From assembly GCF_029633865.1 (NCBI RefSeq), contig NC_079213.1:84910803-84974802 (forward strand): 64,000 bases of DNA, written 5' to 3'. The stretch is from Lampris incognitus. Its lineage: Eukaryota; Chordata; Actinopteri; Lampriformes; Lampridae. This document shows, piece by piece, positions 43,715-54,474 of this stretch. A program made the translations under genes and the position numbers. The first letter of the stretch is position 1; each line of letters opens with the position of its first letter. Under the pieces are notes generated by a model, which did no database searches, had not been told where the DNA came from, and was given only the letters and a program-made list of their open reading frames with translations.

Positions 43715-44070
43715 TGTCACGCCAAAGCGTGTAATACACCCGCTGGTCCTACATGTCAGTGTCACAGTTTGCCTCGCTCAGGCGTGAAAAGTACACGCGT
43801 GTATGAAGGCGCAGTGCCAGCAGGGGCCGATGAATAAGAGGTGAAGGCAGGTTAGGGTTAGGGTTAGGGTTAGGGTTAGGGGTTAGGGGAGCGATTTTGG
43901 AAAATGCTGTATACTTCTTTTCCTCCTTGTGGAATTACTGGCATTGAGTTAATCATCGCCCCCTGCTGGCACTGCAGCTTCATACACGCGTGTGCTTTTC
44001 ACGCCTGAGCGAGGCAAACCATGACGCTGACACGTTGTGTATATTACACGCTTTGGCGTGATACTGGGCT
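43715..44070. mobile_element. Fold-back MITE with telomere-like repeats in the loop
   Basis: The left arm TGTCACGCCAAAGCGTGTAA (43715 on) and the right arm (its inverse, ending 44063) pair for about 115-125 bases. GGGTGG flanks it on both sides (43709-43714, 44071-44076). The same SINE without insertion at 46551-46575 is the empty site. The loop has six TTAGGG-type units. Confidence 0.8.
43852..43889 (+). repeat. Interstitial telomere-type (TTAGGG) repeats
   Basis: Four exact TTAGGG units, then two TTAGGGG units. Confidence 0.95.
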
Positions 44071-44305
44071 GGGTGGAGCAGCGACCGGGACGGCTCGGAA
44101 GAGTGGGGTAATTGGCCAGATACAACTGGGGAGAAAAAGGCGGACGAAAATAAATAATGCAAAACAACTATCAATTAACATCAACAAAAGTGTTGAAGTA
44201 ATTAGAGTTAAAGTAATTGAGCAGTTTATAATTTCGATCTAACAATTCGAACTGTTCCCATATTGATATTTGCCAATCGGACAACATTTTGTTTTGCCAT
44301 TGCAG

Positions 44306-45458
44306 GGCATCAAGAATGAGAAGGAGTACTTGTTGCAGGATCGAGGCAACGGCTCTCATGTTGTTTGGAGCTGCCTGCTTGGTCGTCCTTCTCAGGAAAG
44401 AGGAGATCGCTCACCGTCAAATCAAACACGTTCAGGTAGATACTAAAGAGTCTGGCAGACTAAGGAGTCTGCCCACCCCTAGCAGTCCCTTCGTGTTCGC
44501 CCGGTCGACATGTCATCGCAATGCGTCTGCGGCAAATGTCACGGGCTTCTCCTCTCTCCCAGCTCACATACAGGACTTTCTCTACTATCGCCACTGTCGG
44601 CATTTCCCCATGCTGCTGGATGTCCCTGACAAGTGCAGAGGAGCCAACAGGTCTGGGGATGTGTTCCTTCTGCTAGTCATCAAGAGTTCCCCCTGGAACT
44701 ATGAAAGGCGGGAGGTCCTGCGGAAAACCTGGGCCAAGGAGAGGTTGCAAAACGGCATGTGGATCCGGCGGATTTTCATCTCAGGGACGACCGGCACCCA
44801 GTTTGAACGCCGGAGGCTGAACAGGCTCCTGCAGATGGAGCAACGCGAACACAACGATATTCTTCAGTGGGACTTCAGCGACTCTTTCTTCAACCTCACC
44901 CTGAAGCAGATCCTCTTCATGGAGTGGATGGACAGGAACTGCCCGGGCGCCCGCTTCCTCCTTAACGGCGACGACGATATCTTCGCCAACACAGACAATA
45001 TGGTGGAGTATCTCCAGAGCCTCAAGGACAATGAGGGCAGGAAGCATCTTTTCGCTGGCCATCTGATCCAGCATGTGGGGCCGATCCGAGCGCCTGCGAG
45101 CAAGTACTTTGTTCCCGTGCAAGTGCAGCAGTCGAACTCGTACCCCCCTTACTGTGGAGGCGGCGGCTTCCTCATGTCGGGCTTCACCACCTCAGTCATT
45201 TACAAAAACTCCAAGTCCATCGATATTCATCCCATTGACGATGTTTATATGGGGATGTGCCTGGCGCAAGCAGGACTAAAGCCTGCCTCCCATATGGGGG
45301 TAAAGACAGCAGGACTACATGTTCCCTCCGAAAAACTAGATGCCTACGACCCTTGTTTTTACAGGGACGTCCTGCTGGTACACAGATTCCTGCCAGCTCA
45401 GCTCTATGTCATGTGGCACGGCGTACACGACCCAGAGCTGAAATGTGGGACTTCCTAA
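44306..45458 (+). CDS. b3gnt3: Beta-1,3-N-acetylglucosaminyltransferase, B3GNT3-like, single coding exon
   Basis: A Golgi type II membrane enzyme of family GT31 that adds GlcNAc in beta-1,3 linkage to galactose, extending poly-N-acetyllactosamine or core 1 O-glycans. An acceptor (TTTTGCCATTGCAG) precedes the ATG at 44316; 380 codons are intact. Residues about 11-27 form the signal anchor (ATALMLFGAACLVVLL). GT31 motifs: LLLVIKSSPWNYERR (about 117), the metal-binding NGDDDIF (about 217), YPPYCGGGGFLMS (about 275) and IDDVYMGMCL (about 307). NAS, NVT, NRS and NLT are N-glycosylation sites. DPCFYRDVLLVHRF near the C-terminus favours B3GNT3 over B3GNT2. No defect is seen. Confidence 0.92.
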
Positions 45459-46218
45459 ACATTGCTTGAGCCTCATTAATAAGTAATTTATATTCACTGG
45501 CACAACTGATTGTCACTTTGTATCCTTTACCTGTCCTTAGTGGGAAAGCTTGGCCCTCTCCATACAACTATAACTGCTGCAGGGAATGGTTTTAATGCAA
45601 ATTATTTCAACTTAATATTAAATGCTGAAAAGGACAGAGGAAACTGATGATGGTGTGTGTGTGTGCGTGTATGTGTGTGTGCGCATTTGCATACGTGCGC
45701 GCGTGTGTGCGTGTGTGTGCGAATTTGCATACCTGCGTGCGTAGGCGCGTGTGTGGTTTTGGCAGTGAGCTTGCGCCAGACGTTTACAATGACATGAAAC
45801 TGAAAATGAATTCTCAGGGGCTCCTGTGAGAATCAAACATAAAGGCGTGTTGTACTGTAAAGTACTGTACCCAGGTTTACATATTTTATTTTGTTTGTTT
45901 GTTTTTCCTGAGATTTTAACTGAAGACTTTGCTTCTTTCCTGTTTGCTGTGGTGAAACTACAATTTTATATTTCTAAATAAGTGCCTTTGCACCTGATGT
46001 CATTGGTTTTCCACCAACCAATAGGCCAAAGGTTTTTGTGTGTTTGAGCTACTGAACAGATGAAAAAAAATATTTTTGTAATACACAGATTTATTATTTT
46101 ATCTCTCACGTTTCTTTCAAGTTACCCTCAAGCTACTTTCCTTTCTTGTGAAATGATAACTGTTTGTAATTTTTAGGGTTCTTCAAATTAATTGGGTAAG
46201 TAAACAACCTGAAAAGAG

Positions 46219-46224
46219 AATAAA
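46219..46224 (+). terminator. Polyadenylation signal of the B3GNT3-like gene
   Basis: AATAAA about 760 bases after the stop, with a TGT-rich stretch (TTTTGTGT) about 25 bases downstream. A GT-rich microsatellite lies in the 3' UTR at about 45653-45725. Confidence 0.6.
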
Positions 46225-46362
46225 ACCTGTCAATGATCTGCTATTTTGTGTCAAACCTCACTTTTGTCCCAGTTTGGCCTACATCTGAAGGTCACCTCCC
46301 GAATAACACACACTGGGGAAGGACACAAGAACATCGTCTTGACTTTTTCTTAGATTTGTCTA

Positions 46363-46631
46363 GATGCGGGTATGTGTCCTAGTCGCTGCACTAGCGCCTC
46401 CTCTGGTCGGTCTGGGCGCCTGTTGGGGGGGGGGACTAGGGGGGAAAGCGTGATCCTCCCACGCGCTACGTCTCCCTGGTGAAACTCCTCACTGTCAGGT
46501 GAAAAGAAGCGGCTGGCGACTCCACATGTGGTAGTCTGCAGCCCTCCCCAGATCGGCAGAGGGGGTGGAGCAGCGACCGGAAAAGCGGGGTAATTGGCCA
46601 AGTACAATTCGGAGAAAAGGGGTGGAAAAAA
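46363..46631 (+). mobile_element. SINE, same family as 43545-44160, with 11-bp TSD
   Basis: AGATTTGTCTA flanks both sides (46352-46362, 46632-46642). Body GAAAGCGTGATCCTCCC to GGTAATTGGCCAAGTACAAT and an A-rich end. The head is not clearly tRNA-like, so it may be 5'-truncated. Confidence 0.85.
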
Positions 46632-46985
46632 AGATTTGTCTAACATTTAATGAATGAATGAATGATGATTTATTTCGAACATGTAAATAAGCAGGATATA
46701 ACAGACAGATAATCCATTGACATAATCTGAAGTGATCGACAAATCCACACATCAGACTCAGCGAACAGATCTCCATACATAATATTATTTGTTACATGTT
46801 CGAAAAGGAGTACGAGGAAGTATACACTTATTTTTTCCTACCACTTCTCACCTACTCAAGTTAATTCGGCTACTATACATTACAAAAAGGAAAAGAGAAA
46901 AAATATATATATAATTGCGTCCTAAACAAAATATAATAGATTGAATGATCCACATGAACATACATACATATACATATCTATATGT

Positions 46986-47253
<268 letters not shown>

Positions 47254-48235
47254 GCGTCCTAAACAAATGATCCACATGAATATATATTAGGAGATAAGTA
47301 AAACAGTTAACACAACTCGTCATGGTCCCTATATCTCTTGAAAATTAGACCTTTGTACTTCTTCTTGAACTGCATGTTTGTACTTTGCTTGAGTTCCGTG
47401 CTCAAACTGTTCCACAATTTTACCCCACAGAATGAAATGCCCATGCTCTTCAAAGTTGTTCGAACACATAACCCGAACCTCAAGGCACTTGACTTTCTAA
47501 ATAGCTTGTTGGTGTGGTCATAATATCCTACATTATCAACTGTCCGTATGACTCTTTTTATAATGGTTGTAGGTTGGTGTTGTAGGTGTTACCCCATACC
47601 TCCACACAGTAGACCAAATATGATAAAATAAATGAACAATATAGTGTGCGATGATTTATGATCCAGAATGTGACTTGCCTTTCTCATGACTGCAATGATC
47701 CTTTCCAGTTTTGCTCGCACCTATGTTATGTGAGGTTTCCAGCAGATTTTGTGATCTAGTATCACACCTAGAAAATTATTTTCATATACTCTTTCTAGTT
47801 GGACATTGTCTATCACTACTTTTACTTTGGTCTTTATTTGATTTCCAACAACATAACTTTGTTTTGTCCAGATTTAAGGATAATTTGTTTTTGTCAAACC
47901 ACCATTTTAATTTTTCACTTTCTATTGTGGTCACTTCCAAAAGCTTCTGTAAATTCTCACCAGAAAAAAAATATTCGTTTCATCAGCAAATAGAACAAAT
48001 TTCAATATTTTTGATATCTTGCATATATCATTTAAGTACAGAATGAACAGTTTTTGGCCTAAAACCGACCCCTGGGGTACACCACAAGTAATATCCATGC
48101 ATGACGATTTATTTTCATCTGTCATTACAAACTGCTGCCTGTTACTTAAATAGCTTCTTAGCCAATTCTGTACCACACCTCTGATACCATACCTTTCCAA
48201 TTTATCTATTAATCTGTTGTGGTCAATAGTGTCAA

Positions 48236-49197
48236 TGTAACGACCCTCACTTGTGCAGGTGTTCGTGATAGAGATTCAGACCAGGGGTTCCTAACAGTGG
48301 CTTTTATTGCCTGCATTCACAAATAAAACAACAATCCATGAGATTTCTGCTGCAACGCGACTGCATACAAGTCTCCAGCGGAGATGGTCTAGCTCTCTCG
48401 TGCATGAGCTAGCAAACAATGTTTCGCCTGGCTAACCTCATGCATTGCATAGCATACTAAACTTACATGGAAATCAAAATGCACAACTCATTAATCTTCG
48501 TGTAAACAAAAGTACAAAACAAACCAAACAAAAGGACAGACAGCACTGGCATAGCGCACTGAGTGATCGTATAGTTTTAACATAGAAATTCTTGACTCTT
48601 GCAATATTCATAAACAAGTTCTTGCACATTTACATTATACATAAACCACGTACCTGCATTCACAAATAAAACAACAATCCATGAGATTTCTGCTGCAACG
48701 CGACTGCATGCAAGTCTAAAAGAGCATAAAAACCAAAAAAAGAACAATGCTCTCCATAACGCACAGCGCAGCGTGGTTGCCGCCAAAATTATACTTTAAC
48801 TCGGTTAAAACACTTACAAATCAATTTCTATCGTCACTTTTCGAGAGCATTAGTTAGTACAACTGATATACATTTATATCCAATCCATAGTTTGCAAAGA
48901 AAAACATGTTCATTTATTAAAATATCAAATTATTCACGGAGCGCTCCCAAAGCCTGCTTACCTCCAGCGGAGATGGTCTAGCTCTAAGGTACGGATAGCG
49001 CAAATGCCCAAAATGTGTCAAAGCGAAAGTAAATAGACAAACAGTCGCGCAGCCTTATATTTAACCTTAGTGAATGCGTTACAACATCTGGGGTTTACAC
49101 AAACCATAAAAAAGCATTGGATTACAATAACATGTTAAAATACAAATTTTGGGAGAATTCACTTTATCTGAGTGAGGTCATTTTCAACTCTGTTACA
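48236..49197. repeat. Solo LTR (962 bp) inside the Rex1-like LINE
   Basis: TGTAACGACC to CTGTTACA, flanked on both sides by TCAA (48232-48235, 49198-49201). Removing it rejoins the LINE RT frame. It has two internal direct repeats: 48319-48376 like 48654-48717, and 48374-48396 like 48964-48986. No internal retroelement genes. Confidence 0.75.
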
Positions 49198-49242
49198 TCA
49201 AGTATTCCTACAGCAAACTTTTTCTGATCTATGCAGTCAGTT

Positions 49243-49702
49243 TGTCACAGTCTCTCGCCCTTGACATCAAAGCGTTCGCCCCTGACACCTGCTGACACCC
49301 CCCCCCCCCCGTCACAGCCTCTCTCCCTTGACTTGCCCTTGACATCAAAACGTTCGCCCCTGACACCTGCTGACCCCCCCGTCACAGCCTCTCTCCCTTG
49401 ACTTCAAAGCAATCAGCCTCTCGCCCTTGACATCAAAGCGTTCGCCCCTGACACCAGCTGGCCATCAAAGCAGTCAGCCACTCTCCCTTGACATCAACGC
49501 GATCATCACCCTTAAAAAGACTCCACTGTGGTCCAGTCTTCGCTGGAACGTCGCCTTTCATGGACTTCTGCCTGCCTGCCTGCCTACCTGCCACTGAGCC
49601 GACTCCTGCTCTACCCCTGAGATCGGTTACTTCAATAAAGACTTGATTCTTCCCTTACCTAGTTGTCCCGTCTGCTTTTGGGTTCTTTGCTGATACGTGA
49701 CA
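49243..49702 (+). repeat. Chromovirus-like 5' LTR with tandem promoter repeats
   Basis: TGTCACAG to CGTGACA, about 460 bp. Three units of about 66-85 bp (49246, 49312, 49381; GTCACAGCCTCTCTCCCTTG, ACGTTCGCCCCTGACACC) lie upstream of a TATA-like TTAAAAAG (49513) and AATAAA (49634). Confidence 0.75.
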
Positions 49703-49718
49703 GTACGTTCCAGCCACT

Positions 49719-50400
49719 ATGGACCCAGCAGACCATTCCACAACAGACCTGGCCACGGTCTGCCAGGCTGTAGCCAACCAGGAATCGGTCCTCGGCCAGC
49801 ACAGCCAGGTGCTACAGGAGATGGCTGACGCCCTCCGTGACCTCGGCTCAAAGATCTCCGGAATCCAGACCCAACTTGGTGCCACTTCTAGCCCAGGATC
49901 CGCTCCGCCACCCCCAGCGCCATCAACTTCGGCTAAGGAACCATGGGTTGCCCCGCCCGATAAGTATGATGGAGATTTTGGACTTTGTAGCCCTTCTTTG
50001 ATGCAGTGTGAGATTGTGTTTAACCAGCAGCCCCAGTCATATTCCACGGATGGAGCCAAAGTCGCTTACATCATGGGTCTTCTCCGGGGAAGCGCCCTGG
50101 ATTGGGCTACAGCGGTGTGGGAGATGCGGGCCTCCACTTCCTCATCCTACGCTGAGTTCACCACTGCCTTTCGCCAGGTTTTTGATCATCCCGTGCGGGG
50201 AAAGGATGCGTCAAAAAGACTGATCTCTCTCCGCCAATGTTCCCGCAGCGTCGCTGACAACTCAGTTGAGTTCTGTACGCTATCAGCAGAGAGCGGATGG
50301 AACAACGAGTCCCTCCAGGCCGGCTTTTCCAACGGTCTCAGCGAATCCATGATTTGCAGCTTCATGGGAGTTCAAGCTCACACACTCCAGCCCAGGTTTT
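49719..50400 (+). pseudogene. Sushi-type chromovirus gag, C-terminally cut
   Basis: ATG at 49719 (MDPADHSTTDLATV). Coiled-coil-like N-terminus, Pro-rich linker, then the capsid: VAYIMGLLRGSALDWATAVWE, FRQVFDHPVRGKDASKRLISL, RSVADNSVEFCTLSAESGWN. The domain is that of sushi-ichi and the mammalian RTL/PEG10 family. The nucleocapsid and all pol are gone; after about 50395 the sequence belongs to another element. Confidence 0.8.
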
Positions 50401-51039
50401 CCCTCTTCAAATGGCATGGCTGAGAGAGCCATAAAGACAGTGAAACATGCGCTGAAGAAGGCAATGCAGACCGGCACTGACCCACATCTGGTGCTGCTGT
50501 CACTGAGGAACACACCGGTGACAGGACTGGACGTATCACCTGCACAAATGTTGATGGGGAGAGCTCCGTGCTCCAGTGCTGTGCTGACACAATCAGTCCC
50601 ACAGCACATTCACAGCAAGATCCGGAACCTGCAGTTCCGCCAAAAACAATGTTACGACCAGTGTGCAAAGCCCCTGCCAGTGTTGACCCCAGGAGACACC
50701 GTACACATGCAAACGCGGCGCGGCTGGGAGCCTGCCGTTGTCATCCGACAGCGAGATGAACCACGGTCCTACACTGTGCAGACACCGGCTGGGAGGATGC
50801 AAAGAAGGAACAGGCGACATCTGAGGAAGATACATCCGAGCCTATTCAGAGACACGGACAGCGAGGAACATTTTGACCCAGAGGTACAACCCTCACCCTC
50901 ACAAGCGCCTGTGCCTGTCGACTCACCACCACATGACCTGCCACCATACGACCCTCCTCCGGTGACTACAGGCAGTCCACCCACATGCTACACAAAGTGC
51001 GGCAGAGCAGTTAGGCGCCCTGCCAGATACAATGACTAA
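50395..51039 (+). pseudogene. Gypsy integrase C-terminal part
   Basis: SNGMAERAIKTVK includes the E of the triad; LLSLRNTPVTGLDVSPAQMLMG and the C-terminal RRNRRHLRKIHPS, then a Pro-rich tail ending RPARYND. The same layout is in the integrase at 55560-56263. The first two catalytic Asp are missing. Confidence 0.8.
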
Positions 51040-51363
51040 CCGCAGGGTTCTTTTGTGTGATCATTCAAGTGTTTAAGAAAAAAAAAGTGAAACAAAGAGT
51101 ACAAGGTGTGTTTAACCTGAAATGTTGCAAGATTGCTGAATGTTCAAAATGTTTACATGCTAACCACCAGAATGTGAAAAGGAAATGGTTTATGTTGTTT
51201 AATGAGCGTCATCTGTCATTTAAAAAACATGCTTTATTAATCATTGAAGTATGCAAGTAGAAAAGACTTGTTCAGTGTTGATGCCATAGTGTTAATGGTT
51301 CGGTAAAGGGTCTACTGTTGAAGCAACTGATGAGTAGGCCACATCTCAGTTGGAAAAGAGGGA

Positions 51364-51552
51364 TGTGGTGTATTGGATCGAGCACTCGGTGCTCGATTGT
51401 GTTGGACTGTCACCACTACTGAGTTCTGTAATACACTGGTCGAGCCTAGTAGTGTGTGATGTCTCCGTCAGTAAAGATCAGACTTGTGCCGCATCCTCGT
51501 CTCCGTGTACTTATATATAATAGTGATTAAGTTAGTAACCCACGAATAGTAA
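51364..51552 (+). repeat. 3' LTR of the Gypsy part
   Basis: TGTGGTGTATTGG to GAATAGTAACA after the purine tract GGAAAAGAGGGA. It is unlike the 5' LTR at 49243. Confidence 0.6.
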
Positions 51553-51559
51553 CACTACA

Positions 51560-52105
51560 ATAGTGTACATAAGAGAAGTCACAACAGTGGTCAACTGATG
51601 TTTGCTTGCTAACTTAGCTAAGTTACAGTAGCATCAACCAGTGTTTGTGGCTGTTTGAATTTGAGAGAAACTAACAATGCAATCGTGGTTCCCCGATATA
51701 CATTTAACATATTACAACGTGTGTCCCCCTCAGGAATTGCGCTTGAGAAAATTTCATGTAATTGTCCCCTCCAAGTTGATATCGTATTTTCGCCCCTCGG
51801 TGGAGGGGCTTGCTACAGTTTGTTACATTTGTTTATAGGCTGGTTAGTTAGTGGGTTGTTAAGAGGCACTTCTGCAAGCCATACGCCCGGTGGTCCTCGT
51901 TAACTGAGATGGGGAATGTGACGCTTCATTTGGGGAAGTGTCGGTGGGGAGGGGATTGGGATTTGTCAGTGTTTAATGTTGTTAAGAGTTGCCAGATTTA
52001 TTGTTTTATCTTTACTGTTAGTTTCCACGTTGATATGCCTTTTAGGCTGTTTTTGCTTTCACAGCTGTATATATGTCAGTGATTAACGGTATAAATCAGG
52101 TAGAT
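51560..52105 (+). other. L1 upstream region (inter-ORF or 5' part)
   Basis: No ORF1 motif is seen. The L1 ORF2 ATG at 52106 shows that this stretch belongs to the L1 element at least in its right part. Confidence 0.5.
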
Positions 52106-52113
52106 ATGGGTAA

Positions 52114-52265
52114 TGTAGTGTATTTGAATAAGAAGTGCATTACTCAGTGTGACTGCTAGGCGGCACTGTAACTTTACTGTTGTGTTACTGTGTTTGTATT
52201 GAGACCACAGAATAAAAAACGTCGTTGACTGACTAGACATGGCTTCCACCACATCATATATTACA
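52114..52265 (+). repeat. Gypsy-3 5' LTR (152 bp)
   Basis: TGTAGTGTATTTG to CATATATTACA with AATAAA at about 52211; followed by the primer site at 52266. Confidence 0.92.
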
Positions 52266-52308
52266 TGGTGTCAGAATAAAACTTGAAGAAACCAAAGAAA
52301 GGAAGAAA

Positions 52309-54474
52309 ATGGAGCAGATGAAACTTCCGACCTCATTAACTCTAGAAGGAAATCTAGCGGAAAATTGGAGAGTTTGGATCCAGAGATTCGAACTGTTCCT
52401 TGTCGCCAGCGGAATTGACGAAAAGTCAGATGCAGTGAAAAGAGCCACGTTCCTACATGTGGCCGGAGACGAAGCAATTAAGGTATATAACACGCTTGAC
52501 TTCGATGAAGACGTAGATGACTATGATATATTGAAAGAGCTATTCCGCCAACATTGTGAGCCAAAGAAAAATGTGACATATTTGAGGCACCTGTTCTTCA
52601 CTCGAGTGCAAGGAAAATCAGAATGTGTTGATGCATATGTGACTGATTTAAAGAATAAAGCGAAAGACTGCGAGTTTGAGTACCTTACCGACTCACTGAT
52701 ACGAGATAGAATCGTGTGTGGAATCACGGATGACCAATTGAGAGGACGACTATTGAGAGAACCGGACCTCACGCTAAACAAAGCAATAGACATTTGCAGA
52801 GCCAGTGAGTTGAGTCGGGGTCAGCTAAAAAGTCTACATGAGGAGGTTGAAATTCCCGTTAATAAAGTCACCAAGAAAAAACAACGTGACAAACAGAAAG
52901 ACAGTGGTGCCACAGCACAGAGGGTAAGGATGAGAAATCAAGGAAACTGCACAAGATGCGGCTACAGGCATGAGCCAAATAAGTGTCCTGCCTATGGACA
53001 AGTGTGCAAAGCCTGCCACGGGAAAAATCATTATGCAAAAATGTGCAACTCACGCAAGCACACAAACAACCATAAGGTGCAGCATATAAACAAGGCAGAG
53101 GCAGATGATCAACAATTCTTTATTGGCTCAATCCAAGCAGAAAAACAAGACCACTCAGTCTCACAAATCAATGCCGTGGATGCAAAGAAAGAAAAATGGC
53201 ATGAAGATCTGATTGTCACCAAGAAAGTTTTGAAAGTCAGGCTGGATACTGGAGCTGATTGCAACGTCATTTCCATGAAAGACCTCAGAAAACTGAGATT
53301 GGATAAAAAGGTGAGCGAATCTCACTCCAAGCTTGTTGCTTATGCAGGCCACCACATTCCAGCTAAAGGCAAAATCATGTTGACATGTCGGTACAAAAAT
53401 AAAAAGTATGATGTGGAGTTTGAGGTCATAAAGAACAATGTACCTACAATTCCAGGAGGAGAGGCATGTGAAGAAATGGGGCTTGTCAAAAGACTGCATG
53501 CGCTTAAAACAGAGAGTGAAATTCTAAGTGAATATGAGGATTTATTCACTGGATTAGGTTGCATACTGGCAGTATACCACATTGAGACAAATCCAGATGT
53601 CACTCCAGTAGTTCATGCTCCCAGGAAAGTGCCTGTTGCCCTAAAAGACAAAATTGAAACAGAGCTGAAAAGAATGGAAAACTTGGGTGTGATAACCAAA
53701 CAGACAGAGCCTACAGATTGGGTGAATAGTATGGTGACTGTAACAAAACCTAACAAAGTTCGGATCTGCATAGACCCAAAGGACCTGAACACAGCCATCA
53801 AAAGAGAGCATTATCCGCTGCGCACAATAGAAGAAGTGGTAGCTGAAATGCCAAATGCCAGATTCTTTTCAGTTGTAAATGCTAACCACGGATTTTGGCA
53901 AATCCAACTGGACAAAGAAAGCTCTCACCTGTGTACATTCAACACACCATGTGGGAGATACAGGTTTAAAAGACTTCCATTTGGTATATCGTCAGCACCT
54001 GAAGTGTTCCAGAGGTGCATAGCCAGACATCTAGAAGGGCTAGAGAGTGTAGTCAATGTAATAGATGACATCCTGGTCTGGGGAGAGAGCATAGAGCAGC
54101 ATGATCATCGTTTGAGACAACTGCTGGACCGCCTGAGAAGCATCAATCTGAAACTGAACAAAAGTAAATGTAAGATAAGAATGACAGAAATCAGTTACAT
54201 TGGTCATGTGCTCAGTGAGAAAGGACTCAAGCCTGATCCTGAAAAGGTCAGAGACATACAAAACATGCCTGCACCAGAGGACAAAGCCGCCCTCCAGAGG
54301 TTCACAGGGTTACTGCAATACCTCTCTAAATTCATCCCCAACCTCTCAGACTTGAGTGCTCCTCTGAGGAAGTTGGAAGGAAATGTGGAATGGCATTGGG
54401 GGTCAGAGCAACAACAGAGTTTTGAAAAAACTAAAACCTCTCGTCAGCCAAGCACCAGTACTCAAGTACTATGA
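52309..54474 (+). pseudogene. gag-pol: Gypsy-3 gag, protease and reverse transcriptase
   Basis: One frame codes gag and pol. The ATG is at 52309. Gag has zinc-binding CTRCGYRHEPNKC and CKACHGKNHYAKMC (about 217-245). Protease VRLDTGADCNVIS is near residue 310. RT has VRICIDPKDLN, RLPFGISSAPEVFQ and VIDDILVWGES (about 584), but motif A reads FFSVVNANHGFWQI, with Asn where the catalytic Asp is expected. At about 54428 an extra A in a poly-A run shifts the frame, so residues after SFEKT to 54474 are false. Confidence 0.85.

Larger units (their letters stand above)
43545..44160 (+). mobile_element. Fish SINE split by a fold-back element
   Basis: GAATAGCGTGATCCTCCC, GTGAAACTCCTCGCTCTCAG, GAAAAGAAGCGGCTGGTGA, AGAGGGGGTGG, then after the insertion GGAGCAGCGACCGGGACGG and GGTAATTGGCCAGATACAAC with an A/G-rich end. 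The unbroken copy is at 46363-46631. The tail resembles that of cichlid AFC-type SINEs (recollection). Confidence 0.75.
49243..51552 (+). mobile_element. Chimeric LTR retroelement: chromovirus-like front, Gypsy-3-like back
   Basis: The 5' LTR and gag are of the sushi-like chromovirus type. At about 50395 the sequence switches to an integrase C-terminus and 3' LTR of a different Gypsy family, related to the element at 52114. The two ends carry unrelated LTRs. Deletion, recombination or RT template switching could explain it. Confidence 0.7.

Noticed and set aside
44781..45122. 113-codon minus-strand frame in the glycosyltransferase
   Set aside because: It is an antisense shadow of a long conserved GT31 coding exon.
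51655..51903. 82-codon frame before the L1 ORF2
   Set aside because: No recognisable domain. It lies in the L1 upstream region and I cannot support it as ORF1.
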